From: an uncultured Caryophanales bacterium
Lineage (GTDB): Bacteria; Bacillota_I; Bacilli_A; RF39; UBA660
DNA: 42,500 nt
Reading direction: 5' to 3'
Assembly: GCA_947648915.1 (NCBI GenBank)
Contig: CANSPQ010000010.1
Span: 1 to 42,500, forward strand
In this document: positions 1-8,789 of the stretch, piece by piece
Layout: each line of letters opens with the position of its first letter
Numbering within the stretch: position 1 is the first letter of the stretch
Notes under the pieces: generated by a model
Databases searched by the model: none
Seen by the model: the letters and a program-made list of their open reading frames with translations, nothing else
Told to the model about the DNA's origin: nothing
Program-made: the position numbers and the translations under genes

Positions 1-1277
1 TAGTAGATAAAGAAGAATGTAGATTTGATTCTAAAGTAACAATTATGATAAATGGAAATCGTCAAGAAAAGGAAATTGGTACTAATATAACAGCTACTAT
101 CGATTTATCAAGCGTAGATATATCAAATGTTTCCAATGTAAGTTGTAATAAAGGTGCAGTACCAACTTTAGAAAATAATACACTAACAATTGATAATATT
201 ATGATGGGGACCACATGTTATATTAATGATTCATTAGAAAGTACAGTACAAAGCTTAGATAATTCTATTACGAATATCATTTTGTTGAAAGACATCAATG
301 TAGAAACAGACATCTCATTTTTTGAACATGCAAATGTAATTCTTGATTTGCGTTCCCATATTATCAATATGAATGACATTTCATTGTTAAATAGTGGCAA
401 ACTTGTAATTCAAAATGGAACATTTATTGAATCAACGGATAGAAATCTTATATTCAATTCAGGAAATTTATCTATAAAAAATTGTACAATGCAAAATGAA
501 TATGAAAGTAATCAATCCTTAGTCTATAATACTGGAAAGTTAGATTTTGAACAATCAGAGATTATTAGTGGTGGTTTTGGAATTGATGCAAATGACAAAG
601 AAAATTTTGAAGTGAATATATATAGTGGAAAAATAGATGCTCGAAGATGTGCTATTAGAGCAAAACAATCAGAAGTAACTGGAAAGATAAATATATATGG
701 TGGCACTTTAATTAGCGCAGAAGAAAGTACTGTTTCTCTCCTAGAAAGCGAGAATGTAATTGTGCATATAGAACAAAACAAACAACCAATTTATATTGCA
801 TCATACGTTAATAGTTGGCATCCTGCAGTTAATAATAATACTACTGGTGGAGTTATTTATATTAATGGAACAGAAGCGAATCAATGTACTTCAAACCCAG
901 ATGATACAACAAGTGGCTTATGCATATATGGTGAAACGGGTAATGGAGCTATTAGAAATGCAAAAGGGAAAGTATATATATCAGGCGGTACCTTCTATGG
1001 CGGTGACCAAGCTATTAATAGTAGTAATGGTTCTAATTTAGATACTAAGGTGGTAATTACAGGTGGAAAAATATTATCTCCAAAAATAGGTGTTTTGAGT
1101 CATAATATTGGAACAATAAAAATATGTGGAGGTTCAATAACTGCCCCAGTGGCATTGCAACAAACCTTAGATACTGGACATATTTATTATAATAATAATC
1201 TTTTAAGAAATGATGATAGTACATTCAGTGGAATAACGGCAAACATTATTTTAGACGAAAATTTAAGTTGTAATTAA
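1..1277 (+). CDS. beta-helix repeat surface protein, 5' truncated by window edge
   Basis: The reading frame is open from the first base, so the ATG at 45 is probably internal and the true start lies outside the window. The visible ~424 residues are rich in short Gly/Asn-flanked beta strands (GGTLISAEES, SGGTFYGGDQA, GGKILSP, GGSITAP), typical of right-handed parallel beta-helix or carbohydrate-binding surface proteins. The block with ILLKDINVETD and VILDLRSHII matches the same position of the secreted protein on the minus strand at 16319-17419 (KLTDDIAI, TILDLNGHTI), so the two are paralogues. There is no C-terminal membrane anchor here; it ends ENLSCN. The next gene encodes a pseudopilin. 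Function unknown; an extracellular role is inferred. Confidence 0.7.
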   Translation, partial: VDKEECRFDSKVTIMINGNRQEKEIGTNITATIDLSSVDISNVSNVSCNKGAVPTLENNTLTIDNIMMGTTCYINDSLESTVQSLDNSITNIILLKDINVETDISFFEHANVILDLRSHIINMNDISLLNSGKLVIQNGTFIESTDRNLIFNSGNLSIKNCTMQNEYESNQSLVYNTGKLDFEQSEIISGGFGIDANDKENFEVNIYSGKIDARRCAIRAKQSEVTGKINIYGGTLISAEESTVSLLESENVIVHIEQNKQPIYIASYVNSWHPAVNNNTTGGVIYINGTEANQCTSNPDDTTSGLCIYGETGNGAIRNAKGKVYISGGTFYGGDQAINSSNGSNLDTKVVITGGKILSPKIGVLSHNIGTIKICGGSITAPVALQQTLDTGHIYYNNNLLRNDDSTFSGITANIILDENLSCN

Positions 1278-1298
1278 AGGAGTTTTCTCCTTTTTTTG
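1276..1298 (+). terminator. intrinsic terminator after the beta-helix gene
   Basis: AAAGGAG, a TTTT loop and CTCC followed by a run of T; it overlaps the stop codon. Confidence 0.75.
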
Positions 1299-1299
1299 T

Positions 1300-1328
1300 T
1301 TGACTTCTCTAACTAAATTCATTATAAT
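1300..1328 (+). promoter_or_regulatory. SigA-type promoter of the pseudopilin gene
   Basis: TTGACT (1300-1305), 17 bp spacer, TATAAT (1323-1328). About 100 bp of leader separates it from the ATG at 1429; no clear structure was seen in that leader. Confidence 0.75.
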
Positions 1329-1428
1329 GAATTTAGAATAAATGATATCATAATTAGAATAGAAAATTCCTTTTTTATATTGATGTAATTTTAAATATAA
1401 CTAATTTAGAAAGACGAGGGGATATTTC

Positions 1429-1800
1429 ATGAGAAATAATAAAGGGCTTACATTAGTAGAATTAATTGCCGTATTAGTCGTACTTGTGATTGTTGGTTTA
1501 ATTGTTGTTCCTAGAATATTTGATCAAATTACAGAATATCGTGAACAAATGTATCAAGATCAAGTATCTATTATTGAGGATGCTGCACGTAGTTGGGCAA
1601 GTGATCATACAGAATTATTACCTAATCTAGTTGGAAATGTTTATAATGTTACAGTAGAACAATTGCAGCAAGGTTATTTAGATGCTGATTTTAAAAGTAC
1701 AAAAACAAAGCAACCATTTCCACCCACATCCTATGTGGAAATTCGTTGTATCGTATCAACTGATGTCAATTATGATTATAGTTATACTTACATTCCATAG
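1429..1800 (+). CDS. prepilin-type (type IV pilin/pseudopilin-like) protein
   Basis: A 123-residue protein with a class III signal: short basic leader ending in Gly6, then LTLVELIAVLVVLVIVGLIV with Glu at position 5 after the expected cleavage. A hydrophobic N-terminal helix is followed by a small extracytoplasmic domain ending in a Cys-containing strand (EIRCIV). The start follows a GACGAGGGG ribosome site. No prepilin peptidase, assembly ATPase or other pilin gene is in the window, so whether it belongs to a pilus, competence system or pseudopilus is unknown. Its soluble part (AARSWASDHTELLP, VTVEQL) resembles the N-terminal extracellular part of the protein at 25121-26203. Confidence 0.85.
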   Translation: MRNNKGLTLVELIAVLVVLVIVGLIVVPRIFDQITEYREQMYQDQVSIIEDAARSWASDHTELLPNLVGNVYNVTVEQLQQGYLDADFKSTKTKQPFPPTSYVEIRCIVSTDVNYDYSYTYIP

Positions 1801-1817
1801 AACTTCGGTTCTTTTTT
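1799..1817 (+). terminator. UUCG-loop intrinsic terminator
   Basis: AGAAC, loop TTCG, GTTCT, then T6; it overlaps the last base pairs of the pseudopilin stop codon. Confidence 0.8.
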
Positions 1818-1819
1818 CA

Positions 1820-1848
1820 TTGTAAAGTAAGGAATTCTATATTATAAT
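1820..1848 (+). promoter_or_regulatory. SigA-type promoter of the ecf-truA operon
   Basis: TTGTAA (1820-1825), 17 bp, TATAAT (1843-1848). It begins just after the T-tract of the preceding terminator. Confidence 0.65.
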
Positions 1849-1870
1849 ATACATATAGGTGGGTGGTTGT

Positions 1871-2665
1871 ATGAATAGTATTCAAATTGAAAATTTAATA
1901 TATGAACCTTTGTTTTCAAATCTCAATTTAGAGATTCAAAGAGGGACTTTTCTATCACTAGTTGGACGTAACGGTTGTGGCAAAAGTGTTCTTATGAAAA
2001 TATTACTAGGACTTATTTCTGCAGAAGGAAAGATTTTAATTGATGGATTTCAATTGAACAAAAAAAACAAAAGACAAATCCGTAAAAAAATTGGAGTAGT
2101 TTTTGAAAATCCTGATAGTAATTTTGTAGCAGAAACGCCTAGAGAAGATATGTCTACCTATTTAAGAAATTTGGGATATTCGGAAAGTAAAATGAAAGCA
2201 CGAATTATTGAAGTTGCAAAACAGTTTGATATTACGGAAGTATTAGATTACTCAATTTCCAATTTAAGTGGAGGAGAAAAACAAATCATTGCCCTCGCAA
2301 CTGTTATGCTTCATAAGCCATCCATACTCATATTAGATGATGCTTTTTCTATGGTAGATGGAATTACGAAAGAGAAAATGATGAAAATCATTAAAAAAAT
2401 GAATCGAGAAGAAAAAATGACTGTCATTCAAATTACCCATGATATGGATGATACTTTATATGGATCTGAAATTGCGATTATCGATTCTCATCAAATTATA
2501 TTACATGATAAAAAAGAAAAGGTATTTGAACAAGAAAAACTACTCAAACGTGCTGGGTTAGAACTTCCTTTTATGGCATCTTTATCTTTAAAACTACAGT
2601 TTTATGATTTAATTGATACAATGATTTTAGATATGGATAAAATGGTGAATGTCTTATGGAAATAA
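1871..2665 (+). CDS. ecfA1: energy-coupling factor transporter ATPase EcfA1-like
   Basis: First ATPase of the ECF module that energises vitamin and metal uptake. I chose ATG 1871 (264 aa) because AGGTGG at 1857-1862 is correctly spaced; an in-frame GTG lies at 1859. Walker A is GRNGCGKS (32-39), the signature LSGGE (132-136) and the H-loop His190. Two catalytic positions look altered: the Q-loop reads VFENPD (Glu79 for Gln) and Walker B reads ILILDD, with Asp157 where the catalytic Glu is expected. It overlaps ecfA2 by 10 bp and is followed by ecfT, truA and the rplM-rpsI unit, the usual Firmicutes order. Confidence 0.9.
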   Translation: MNSIQIENLIYEPLFSNLNLEIQRGTFLSLVGRNGCGKSVLMKILLGLISAEGKILIDGFQLNKKNKRQIRKKIGVVFENPDSNFVAETPREDMSTYLRNLGYSESKMKARIIEVAKQFDITEVLDYSISNLSGGEKQIIALATVMLHKPSILILDDAFSMVDGITKEKMMKIIKKMNREEKMTVIQITHDMDDTLYGSEIAIIDSHQIILHDKKEKVFEQEKLLKRAGLELPFMASLSLKLQFYDLIDTMILDMDKMVNVLWK

Positions 2666-3507
2666 AGTTTAATGATGTAAGTTATACTTATGATAAAGTA
2701 AATTATCAAAAAAAGGAAGTTTTAAAAGATATCAATCTATCTTTTCCAGAAGGGAAGATAACAGGAATTGTTGGAAAAAGCGGAAGTGGAAAAACAACGA
2801 TGGTAGAACTCATAGATGCTTTATTATTGCCAAGTACTGGTAATATACAGGTTGGAAATTTTGTCATTGATAAAAATCAAAAAATGAAAAATATGAATGA
2901 GCTTCGTTTTCAGGTTGGACTTGTTTTTCAATTTCCCGAAGATCAAATATTCAATAATACTGTACGTGAAGAGTTAGAAATGGGACTTAAGTTTTATCAT
3001 TACAAAATGAATCAATTGGAAAAAAGAACGATGGATGCCCTTAAGATGGTGGGCCTTGATGCTTCCTATTTGGATAAAAACCCACTAGAACTCAGTCATG
3101 GAGAAAAACGTAAAGTAGCACTCGCTTCTATTTTAATGATTAATCCAAGTGTACTCATTCTAGATGAACCTACGATTGGTTTGGATGTGGAAAGCAAGCA
3201 TGATTTGTTGAAATTGCTTCGCATTTTGAAAAATCGATTTCATAAAACTATCATTATTGTAAGTCATGATACGGATTTTCTATTACCCATTGTGGATCAA
3301 GTTGTTGTATTACATAATAAGCAAGTGGTATTAGAGGGAGATAAATATAGTGTATTTAAACAGGTAAAAAAGTTAAAACAATATGGTGTTAAAGTACCGC
3401 AAATCATAGAATTTTCGGCTAAAGTTTTAACCAAAAAAGGAATCAAAATTGGGTATCGTGATGAAATTAATGATTTAATGAAGGACATTTATCGTTATGT
3501 TAAATAA
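2656..3507 (+). CDS. ecfA2: energy-coupling factor transporter ATPase EcfA2-like
   Basis: Second ATPase of the ECF module (283 aa). Walker A GKSGSGKT (40-47), Gln92 in the Q-loop (FQFPEDQ), Walker B VLILDE with Glu171 intact, D-loop GLD and H-loop His204 are all canonical. The signature is LSHGE (146-150) instead of LSGGE. In a head-to-tail dimer this altered signature would face the altered Walker B of EcfA1, leaving one composite site degenerate and one consensus. It overlaps both neighbours, implying translational coupling and equimolar synthesis. Confidence 0.92.
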   Translation: MEIKFNDVSYTYDKVNYQKKEVLKDINLSFPEGKITGIVGKSGSGKTTMVELIDALLLPSTGNIQVGNFVIDKNQKMKNMNELRFQVGLVFQFPEDQIFNNTVREELEMGLKFYHYKMNQLEKRTMDALKMVGLDASYLDKNPLELSHGEKRKVALASILMINPSVLILDEPTIGLDVESKHDLLKLLRILKNRFHKTIIIVSHDTDFLLPIVDQVVVLHNKQVVLEGDKYSVFKQVKKLKQYGVKVPQIIEFSAKVLTKKGIKIGYRDEINDLMKDIYRYVK

Positions 3508-4252
3508 TATTACCATTGGGAAATATTATTATGGAACATCACTGGTTCATAGATGGAACCCTGTTTGCAAATTGTTTTGTAGTTTATTGTTTATTTTATC
3601 TATTTTTACGATAGAGCAATGGATTTTTGCCTTTATTGATACAATTTTCTTATTGTTTCTTTTGTTATGCAGTGGGTTATCTTTTTCTTATTATGCAAAA
3701 CCAATCTGGGGTCTTCGCTATATGTTCCTAATGTTGCTTCTATTTTACTTTATTTTTGGGATTCCATTTGAACAGAGTGCTTTATTGATATGGAAATTAG
3801 TAAGTGTTATTTTATATAGTACAATGGTACTTTATACAACATCTGTTGGTGATTTGACTTATGCACTTGCTTGTTTCTTTTATCCGTTATCTTGGATTGG
3901 AATTCCTACTTTCCTTCTCTCACGGATAATCGGTTTAGCGCTTTCTTTTTTGCCTAATATTTTAGAACATGCGAATCAAATTTTAAAGTCGTTAACAGTG
4001 AGAGGCATGGATTATAAGCGTGCGAATATCAAGCAAAAGTTGTATATCTGGAAAGCTATTTTATTTCCCATATTTGATAATTCAATGCATTATGCAGATG
4101 CGGTTGCGGATACGATGGAGGTACGTTTGTATTCGGAAAATCAGTTTCATTTTCGGGAATGTTCGCTTCAGTGTATGGATATTTTAGGCGTTCTTTTTCA
4201 TATATGTCTTTGTATTTTGATTTGGAAGGATGGTTTATTATGCGGTATTTAA
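3497..4252 (+). CDS. ecfT: energy-coupling factor transmembrane protein EcfT
   Basis: Integral membrane scaffold linking the EcfA ATPases to substrate-binding S components. The 251-residue protein has about five to six hydrophobic segments and a cytoplasmic coupling region with two Arg motifs: VRG (168-170, within SLTVRGMD) and VRL (209-211, within TMEVRLY). The second departs from the usual A-R-G. It starts inside the end of ecfA2 and overlaps truA by 13 bp. No S component is encoded nearby, as in group II systems with unlinked S proteins. Confidence 0.9.
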   Translation: MLNNITIGKYYYGTSLVHRWNPVCKLFCSLLFILSIFTIEQWIFAFIDTIFLLFLLLCSGLSFSYYAKPIWGLRYMFLMLLLFYFIFGIPFEQSALLIWKLVSVILYSTMVLYTTSVGDLTYALACFFYPLSWIGIPTFLLSRIIGLALSFLPNILEHANQILKSLTVRGMDYKRANIKQKLYIWKAILFPIFDNSMHYADAVADTMEVRLYSENQFHFRECSLQCMDILGVLFHICLCILIWKDGLLCGI

Positions 4253-4989
4253 TGACGTTTGCTTATGATGGAACGAATTTCAGTGGTTATCAAAAACAAC
4301 CAGATAAGCGTACGATACAAGAAGTCATTGAGAATTGTCTTACAAAATTGAATGGTAATATACCGGTTTCACTTCATGCGTCTGGTAGAACGGATGCTCA
4401 TGTGCATGCATATGCTCAGAAGGCACATTTTGATTTGGAAAAAGATGTCGATGTAAATAAGTTATGTGCTTCATTGCATCAAATGTTACCAAAAGATATT
4501 TATGTAGAAAAAATAGAAGAGGTAGATTCTAATTTCCATGCTCGTTTTCATGTATTGGCAAAAGAATATATCTATAAAATTAATATTGGGAAATACAACC
4601 CTTTTGAACGGGAATATGTATATCAATATAACCAAAAATTAGACGTTTCTGAAATAATGTCCGCGTTACACAATCTAGAAGGAACCCATAATTTTAAAGC
4701 ATTTACGAAAATGGATGAAGAAAAGGAAAGTTATGAAAGAACGATTTATAAAGCTGAAATAAAAGTGGATGAAGCCAATTCTGATATTCTTATTTTTTCC
4801 TTTTTGGGAACAGGATTTATGCGGTATATGGTAAGAAATATGGTAGGTACTTTAATTGAAGTTGGTGGGGGTAAAAGAGAAGTTAAGGATATTGTTGCTA
4901 TTTTGGAATCAGAAGATAGATGTCAAGCTGGAAAAACTGCTCCTCCTGAAGGATTATATTTGAAAAAAGTGTATTATGAAAATTTATAG
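4240..4989 (+). CDS. truA: tRNA pseudouridine(38-40) synthase TruA
   Basis: Isomerises uridines 38-40 in the tRNA anticodon arm. The frame is open further upstream, but ATG 4240 gives the family N terminus (MRYLMTFAYDGTNFSGYQ) and has GGAAGGA at 4224-4230. The catalytic Asp52 sits in GRTDAHVHA; the family usually has Gly where His54 stands. 249 aa is the normal length. Placement after ecfT and before rplM is conserved across Firmicutes. No terminator was found between its stop and the rplM promoter, so some read-through is likely. Confidence 0.95.
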   Translation: MRYLMTFAYDGTNFSGYQKQPDKRTIQEVIENCLTKLNGNIPVSLHASGRTDAHVHAYAQKAHFDLEKDVDVNKLCASLHQMLPKDIYVEKIEEVDSNFHARFHVLAKEYIYKINIGKYNPFEREYVYQYNQKLDVSEIMSALHNLEGTHNFKAFTKMDEEKESYERTIYKAEIKVDEANSDILIFSFLGTGFMRYMVRNMVGTLIEVGGGKREVKDIVAILESEDRCQAGKTAPPEGLYLKKVYYENL

Positions 4990-5052
4990 AAAGTGTTCTT
5001 AACAAAAAATAATAAATTTTGTGTAAAAACATATGAAATCGCATAATTTTCG

Positions 5053-5081
5053 TTGACTTTTCATATAATTTTTAGTACAAT
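5053..5081 (+). promoter_or_regulatory. SigA-type promoter of rplM-rpsI
   Basis: TTGACT (5053-5058), 17 bp, TACAAT (5076-5081). It predicts a leader of about 80 nt before rplM. Confidence 0.75.
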
Positions 5082-5102
5082 CTTAATTGGTACATTTTAT
5101 TA

Positions 5103-5136
5103 TCCCAAAGAAATAAGTATTGGGAACACTTATTTC
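5103..5136 (+). promoter_or_regulatory. structured rplM leader (L13-leader-like), interlocked inverted repeats
   Basis: TCCCAA (5103-5108) is complementary to TTGGGA (5120-5125), and GAAATAAGT (5110-5118) to ACTTATTTC (5128-5136). The pairs interleave, so they form either a compact pseudoknot or two mutually exclusive hairpins. The position between promoter and rplM start fits autogenous control by a ribosomal protein, as for the Rfam L13 leader of Bacilli. Identity with that family was not tested. Confidence 0.6.
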
Positions 5137-5167
5137 AAAATATTATATATTAGAAAGGGAAATAGTT

Positions 5168-5599
5168 ATGAAAAACACATATATGCAAAAGAAAGAAGAC
5201 GTAGTACGTAATTGGTATGTCATCAATGCGGAAGGTCAAAATCTTGGACGTGTAGCTACTAAAGTAGCGCATATCTTAAGAGGTAAGCATAAACCAACTT
5301 TTACACCTCATGTGGACTGTGGTGACTATGTAATTGTTGTAAATGCTTCCAAAGTAAATCTAACAGGAAACAAGTTAGATGACAAAATTTATTATAACCA
5401 TAGTGGTTATACAGGTGGTCTTAGAGAGAGAACTGCACGTGAAATGAAAGAAAATTATCCAGTCGAAATGATTGAAAGAGCTGTAAAAGGTATGCTTCCA
5501 AAAGGAAGACTTGGACGTCAAATGTATAAAAAATTATTTGTGTATGAGGGTGCTGAACATCCACATGCTGCTCAACAACCTGTTGAGTATACGAAATAG
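5168..5599 (+). CDS. rplM: large ribosomal subunit protein uL13
   Basis: Early-assembling 50S protein bound to 23S rRNA. The frame is open upstream, but ATG 5168 is the start: AAAGGGA lies just before it and the product begins [11 protein letters not shown]. The 143 residues match the family length (~145), with [14 protein letters not shown] at the N terminus and [12 protein letters not shown] near the C terminus. rpsI follows 11 bp downstream, the universal L13-S9 pair. Confidence 0.98.
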   Translation: MKNTYMQKKEDVVRNWYVINAEGQNLGRVATKVAHILRGKHKPTFTPHVDCGDYVIVVNASKVNLTGNKLDDKIYYNHSGYTGGLRERTAREMKENYPVEMIERAVKGMLPKGRLGRQMYKKLFVYEGAEHPHAAQQPVEYTK

Positions 5600-5610
5600 G
5601 AGGTTTGTAA

Positions 5611-6021
5611 ATGGCAAAAGTTTATATTGGAACTGGTAGAAGAAAATCATCTGTTGCACAAGTAAAGATGACTTCAGGAAAAGGCAAAATTACTGTAAAT
5701 GGTAGAGATGTAAGAGATTTCTTTCCATATGAAACCAATGTTATGGATTTAATGCAACCTCTAACGCTTACAAATAATGAAGAAACATTTGACATTGACG
5801 TAAAAGTATCTGGTGGTGGATTCACTGGACAAACAGGAGCAATTCGTTTAGGTATCACAAGAGCATTATTAGAATATGATGCACCAAATGCTGAAAACGA
5901 AGGAAGCTATAGAAGTGTGTTAAAAAGAGCTGGATTTATTACAAGAGATGCAAGAAGCAAAGAACGTAAAAAACCAGGATTAAAAGCTGCACGTCGTGCC
6001 CCACAATTCTCAAAGAGATAG
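5611..6021 (+). CDS. rpsI: small ribosomal subunit protein uS9
   Basis: 30S protein whose C-terminal tail reaches the P-site tRNA. The 136-residue product has the [12 protein letters not shown] start and the basic [17 protein letters not shown] end with terminal Lys-Arg typical of S9. An AGGAGGT ribosome site overlaps the rplM stop region. A strong terminator follows, so rplM-rpsI is a closed unit. Confidence 0.98.
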   Translation: MAKVYIGTGRRKSSVAQVKMTSGKGKITVNGRDVRDFFPYETNVMDLMQPLTLTNNEETFDIDVKVSGGGFTGQTGAIRLGITRALLEYDAPNAENEGSYRSVLKRAGFITRDARSKERKKPGLKAARRAPQFSKR

Positions 6022-6030
6022 TGATTTCGA

Positions 6031-6055
6031 AAAGCCTAATGGATGGGCTTTTTTT
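6031..6055 (+). terminator. terminator of rplM-rpsI
   Basis: AAAGCC paired with GGCTTT across a 9-nt loop, followed by a T run. Confidence 0.85.
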
Positions 6056-6090
6056 GTATATAAGGAAAGTATGTTTTTGATACAAACTGA

Positions 6091-6119
6091 TTGACACAAA
6101 CAAATGTATGCTTTATAAT
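6091..6119 (+). promoter_or_regulatory. consensus SigA promoter of rarA
   Basis: TTGACA (6091-6096), exactly 17 bp, TATAAT (6114-6119): a full consensus site, the strongest in this part of the window. Confidence 0.85.
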
Positions 6120-6159
6120 GAATGCAGAAAGTCAAGTGTAAACAAGGAAGTGGAATTTT

Positions 6160-7483
6160 ATGAACCAAGTATCGTTGTTTGATGTACCATCTAGTGAACC
6201 TTTAGCATCCCGTATGCGACCAGTAAGTTTAGATGAATTTGTAGGACAAGATCATTTAATTGGTGAAGGTAAAATACTTCGTAAAATGATTGAAAGTGAT
6301 AATGTTTCTTCTTGTGTTTTTTGGGGCCTCCAGGTGTTGGAAAAACTACTTTAGCAAAATTATCGCCAAACAAACAAAATCAGAATTTGTTACTTTTTCG
6401 GCAGTTACATCTGGAATAAAAGAAATAAAGAAAGTAATGGAAAATGCAGACCAAAATAAAAATCTTGGTATAAAAACGATTGTATTTGTTGATGAAATTC
6501 ATCGGTTTAATAAAGCGCAACAAGATGCATTTTTACCATTTGTAGAAAAAGGTTCTATTATTCTAATTGGTGCAACAACTGAAAATCCATCATTTGAAGT
6601 AAATAATGCCTTATTATCTAGATGTAGAGTATTTGTTCTAAAAGAACTATCCAGTAATGATATTGTGAAACTTTTAAAAAGAGCATTAACAAGTGATAGA
6701 GGATTCGGTAAAGAAAAAGTTGCTATCTCAGATGAAGATTTAAAAATGATTGCTGAGTTTGCGAATGGAGATGCAAGAAGTGCTTTAACAATCTTAGATA
6801 TGATTGTGATAAATGGAAAGACGGATAAGGAAGGAAACATAAATATTTCCAAAGATACAATAGAGGATTGCTTAACCAAAAAAACATTACTCTATGATAA
6901 AAATGGAGAAGAACATTACAATATTATTTCGGCACTTCATAAATCAATGAGAAATAGTGATCCAGATGCAGCTGTTTATTGGTTATCTAGAATGTTGGAG
7001 GCAGGGGAAGATCCTATTTATTTGGCAAGAAGAATTTGCAGATTTGCAAGTGAGGATATTGGACTTGCTGATACCAATGCTTTGAATGTTGCGGTTAATG
7101 TTTATCATGCTTGTCATTTTATTGGTTACCCAGAATGCAATGTTCATTTAGCGGAAGCGGTTATTTATATGTCGCTCGCGCCAAAATCCAATTCTTGTTA
7201 TAATGCTTATATGTTTGCTTCTAGTGATGCTAGAAAAATGCTTGCTGAACCAGTTCCTTTGGTGATAAGAAATGCACCTACCAAATTAATGAAAGAATTG
7301 CATTATGGTGAAGGTTATCAATATGCGCATGATACAAAGGAAAAAATAACCAATATGGAATGTATGCCACCGTCTTTAAAGGGGAAAGCATATTATAATC
7401 CAAGTACACAGGGAAATGAAATTAAATTTAAAGAAAAATTAGATAAAATCAAAAAATGGAAAAAAGATCATACTATGGGTTAG
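6160..7483 (+). pseudogene. rarA: replication-associated recombination AAA+ ATPase RarA/MgsA, two frameshifts
   Basis: Clamp-loader-like ATPase acting at stalled replication forks. The N terminus (MNQVSLFDVP, SRMRPVSLDEFVGQDHL) is in the frame of the ATG at 6160. The Walker A segment PPGVGKTTLAK (6327-6359) is in a second frame, and everything from IIAKQTKSEF to the stop at 7483 is in a third. Each step equals loss of one base: near the GGGG/CC at 6323-6328, then in the AAAA at 6356-6359. Adding one base at each place restores a full-length product with the DEIH Walker B and the AAA/C-terminal domains. A consensus promoter and AAGGAAG ribosome site remain. Sequencing error or recent inactivation are both possible. 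Confidence 0.9.
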
Positions 7484-7526
7484 GTAAAAATGATGAAGTC
7501 GCGAAATACATTAGGAGGAATTGAAA

Positions 7527-8153
7527 GTGGAATTTTACGAAGTAGTAAATAAAAGAAGAACAACGAGAGAATTTTTACAAAAGCAAGTCGATTTTGAAGT
7601 GATTAAAAGAATTTTAGATGCGGGTAATAAAGCACCAACTTGGAATCATAATCGCAATTGGAGTTTTATTGTCTTAAAAACAGATGAGGAAAAGGAATAT
7701 GCTTTTGATTATGCGAAAAAAATAGCAGATAAGTTTGATGCTGAAAAGTATCTAAATATGCCAAGGCCATATCCAATTACGCTTGGTCAAAAAATGTATG
7801 CTCATGCAATGCCAAGACAATTTGCAATGCTTAAAAATGCTCCTTATGTCATAATTCCTGTATTTAAATCAAAAGAAGTAACTGGAGGAAGTTTCTCAGC
7901 ATTCAATCCTTTTTCTACAATTTGGTGTGTGATAGAAAATATATTTTTAGCAGCGACCGCTGAAGGATTATCATGTTCTATGCGAATACCTTTAAATGAG
8001 GAACATGACATTGTAAAAGAAAAGTTAAAAGTGCCAGCAACCTATATGATACCTGTATTTATTGGAATCGGTTATGCGGATCCTAGTGAATTGCAGTTAG
8101 AACAATCTTATCCTGAAATGGATAAGCAATTACACTTTGGTAGATGGAAATAA
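7527..8153 (+). CDS. nitroreductase family protein
   Basis: FMN-dependent NAD(P)H oxidoreductase fold. AGGAGG at 7513-7518 is 8 nt from GTG 7527 but only 2 nt from the in-frame TTG at 7521, so GTG is preferred (208 aa). The FMN-phosphate motif KRRTTREF is at the N terminus, NKAPTWNHNRNW follows, and the C-terminal GIGYADP is typical. It lies 43 bp after rarA with no visible terminator between. The substrate cannot be predicted. Confidence 0.85.
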   Translation: MEFYEVVNKRRTTREFLQKQVDFEVIKRILDAGNKAPTWNHNRNWSFIVLKTDEEKEYAFDYAKKIADKFDAEKYLNMPRPYPITLGQKMYAHAMPRQFAMLKNAPYVIIPVFKSKEVTGGSFSAFNPFSTIWCVIENIFLAATAEGLSCSMRIPLNEEHDIVKEKLKVPATYMIPVFIGIGYADPSELQLEQSYPEMDKQLHFGRWK

Positions 8154-8240
8154 CAATCGAATTCTAATCAACTCAACTTCTAGTTCGTGTTATATTGCTA
8201 TGATTTCCTATATAGTTGAAGTAGAAAGGAAGAAAACCAT

Positions 8241-8788
8241 ATGGATCAAATAAAAATAGGTAATTTTATAAGTGTAAGAAGAAAAGAAAGGAATATAACA
8301 CAAAGTGAACTAGCTGAAGAATTAAATATTAAATCGCCATCTTTGTATAATCATATAAAAAGTCTTGATGAAATAAAACAAAAACTTATGGTTTATGGAT
8401 GGAAGCAAATGGAAGAAAAAATGCTTGATTCTGCTGTTGGGGTATCAGGATATGAGGCATTAAAGAATATGTGTTACTCTTTTTATGATTATGCTACTAA
8501 TAATAAAGGAGTTTTTACTGCTATGCTTTGGTATAACAAATATGAAAATGCCCAAAAAGAAAATGCTACTACAAGGCTATTTAGTATGTTATTTAAAGTA
8601 ATGAAGTCTTTAGATATTAGTGATGATAACATAAATCATATTATAAGAACATTAAGAGGTTTTTTGGGGGGATTTTCTTTACTCGTAAATAATAATGCCT
8701 TTGGAAATCCAATATCTATCAAAGAAAGTTTTGACTTATACTAGAAATAATTATGAATGGCATAAAATCATTAGAAGGAGTGAAATAA
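8241..8788 (+). pseudogene. Xre-TetR chimeric regulator with C-terminal frameshift
   Basis: The first ~28 residues (MDQIKIGNFISVRRKERNITQSE...) are the opening helices of an Xre/Cro-type HTH. From LAEELNIKSPSLYNHIKSLDE onward the protein is TetR/AcrR-type with a WHG-like C-terminal domain, so the TetR first helix is replaced. The frame now stops at 8744. Loss of one base near 8733-8735 explains this: the shifted frame reads LILEIIMNGIKSLEGVK and stops at 8786-8788, two bases before the next ATG, restoring the expected TetR end. The Xre half probably belongs with the regulator fragment at 10492-11184. Whether the chimera binds DNA is unknown. Confidence 0.75.
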
Positions 8789-8789
8789 A

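Noticed and set aside
45-47. ATG as the start of the first gene
   Set aside because: The frame is open to the window edge with no ribosome site before this ATG, so the gene continues upstream.
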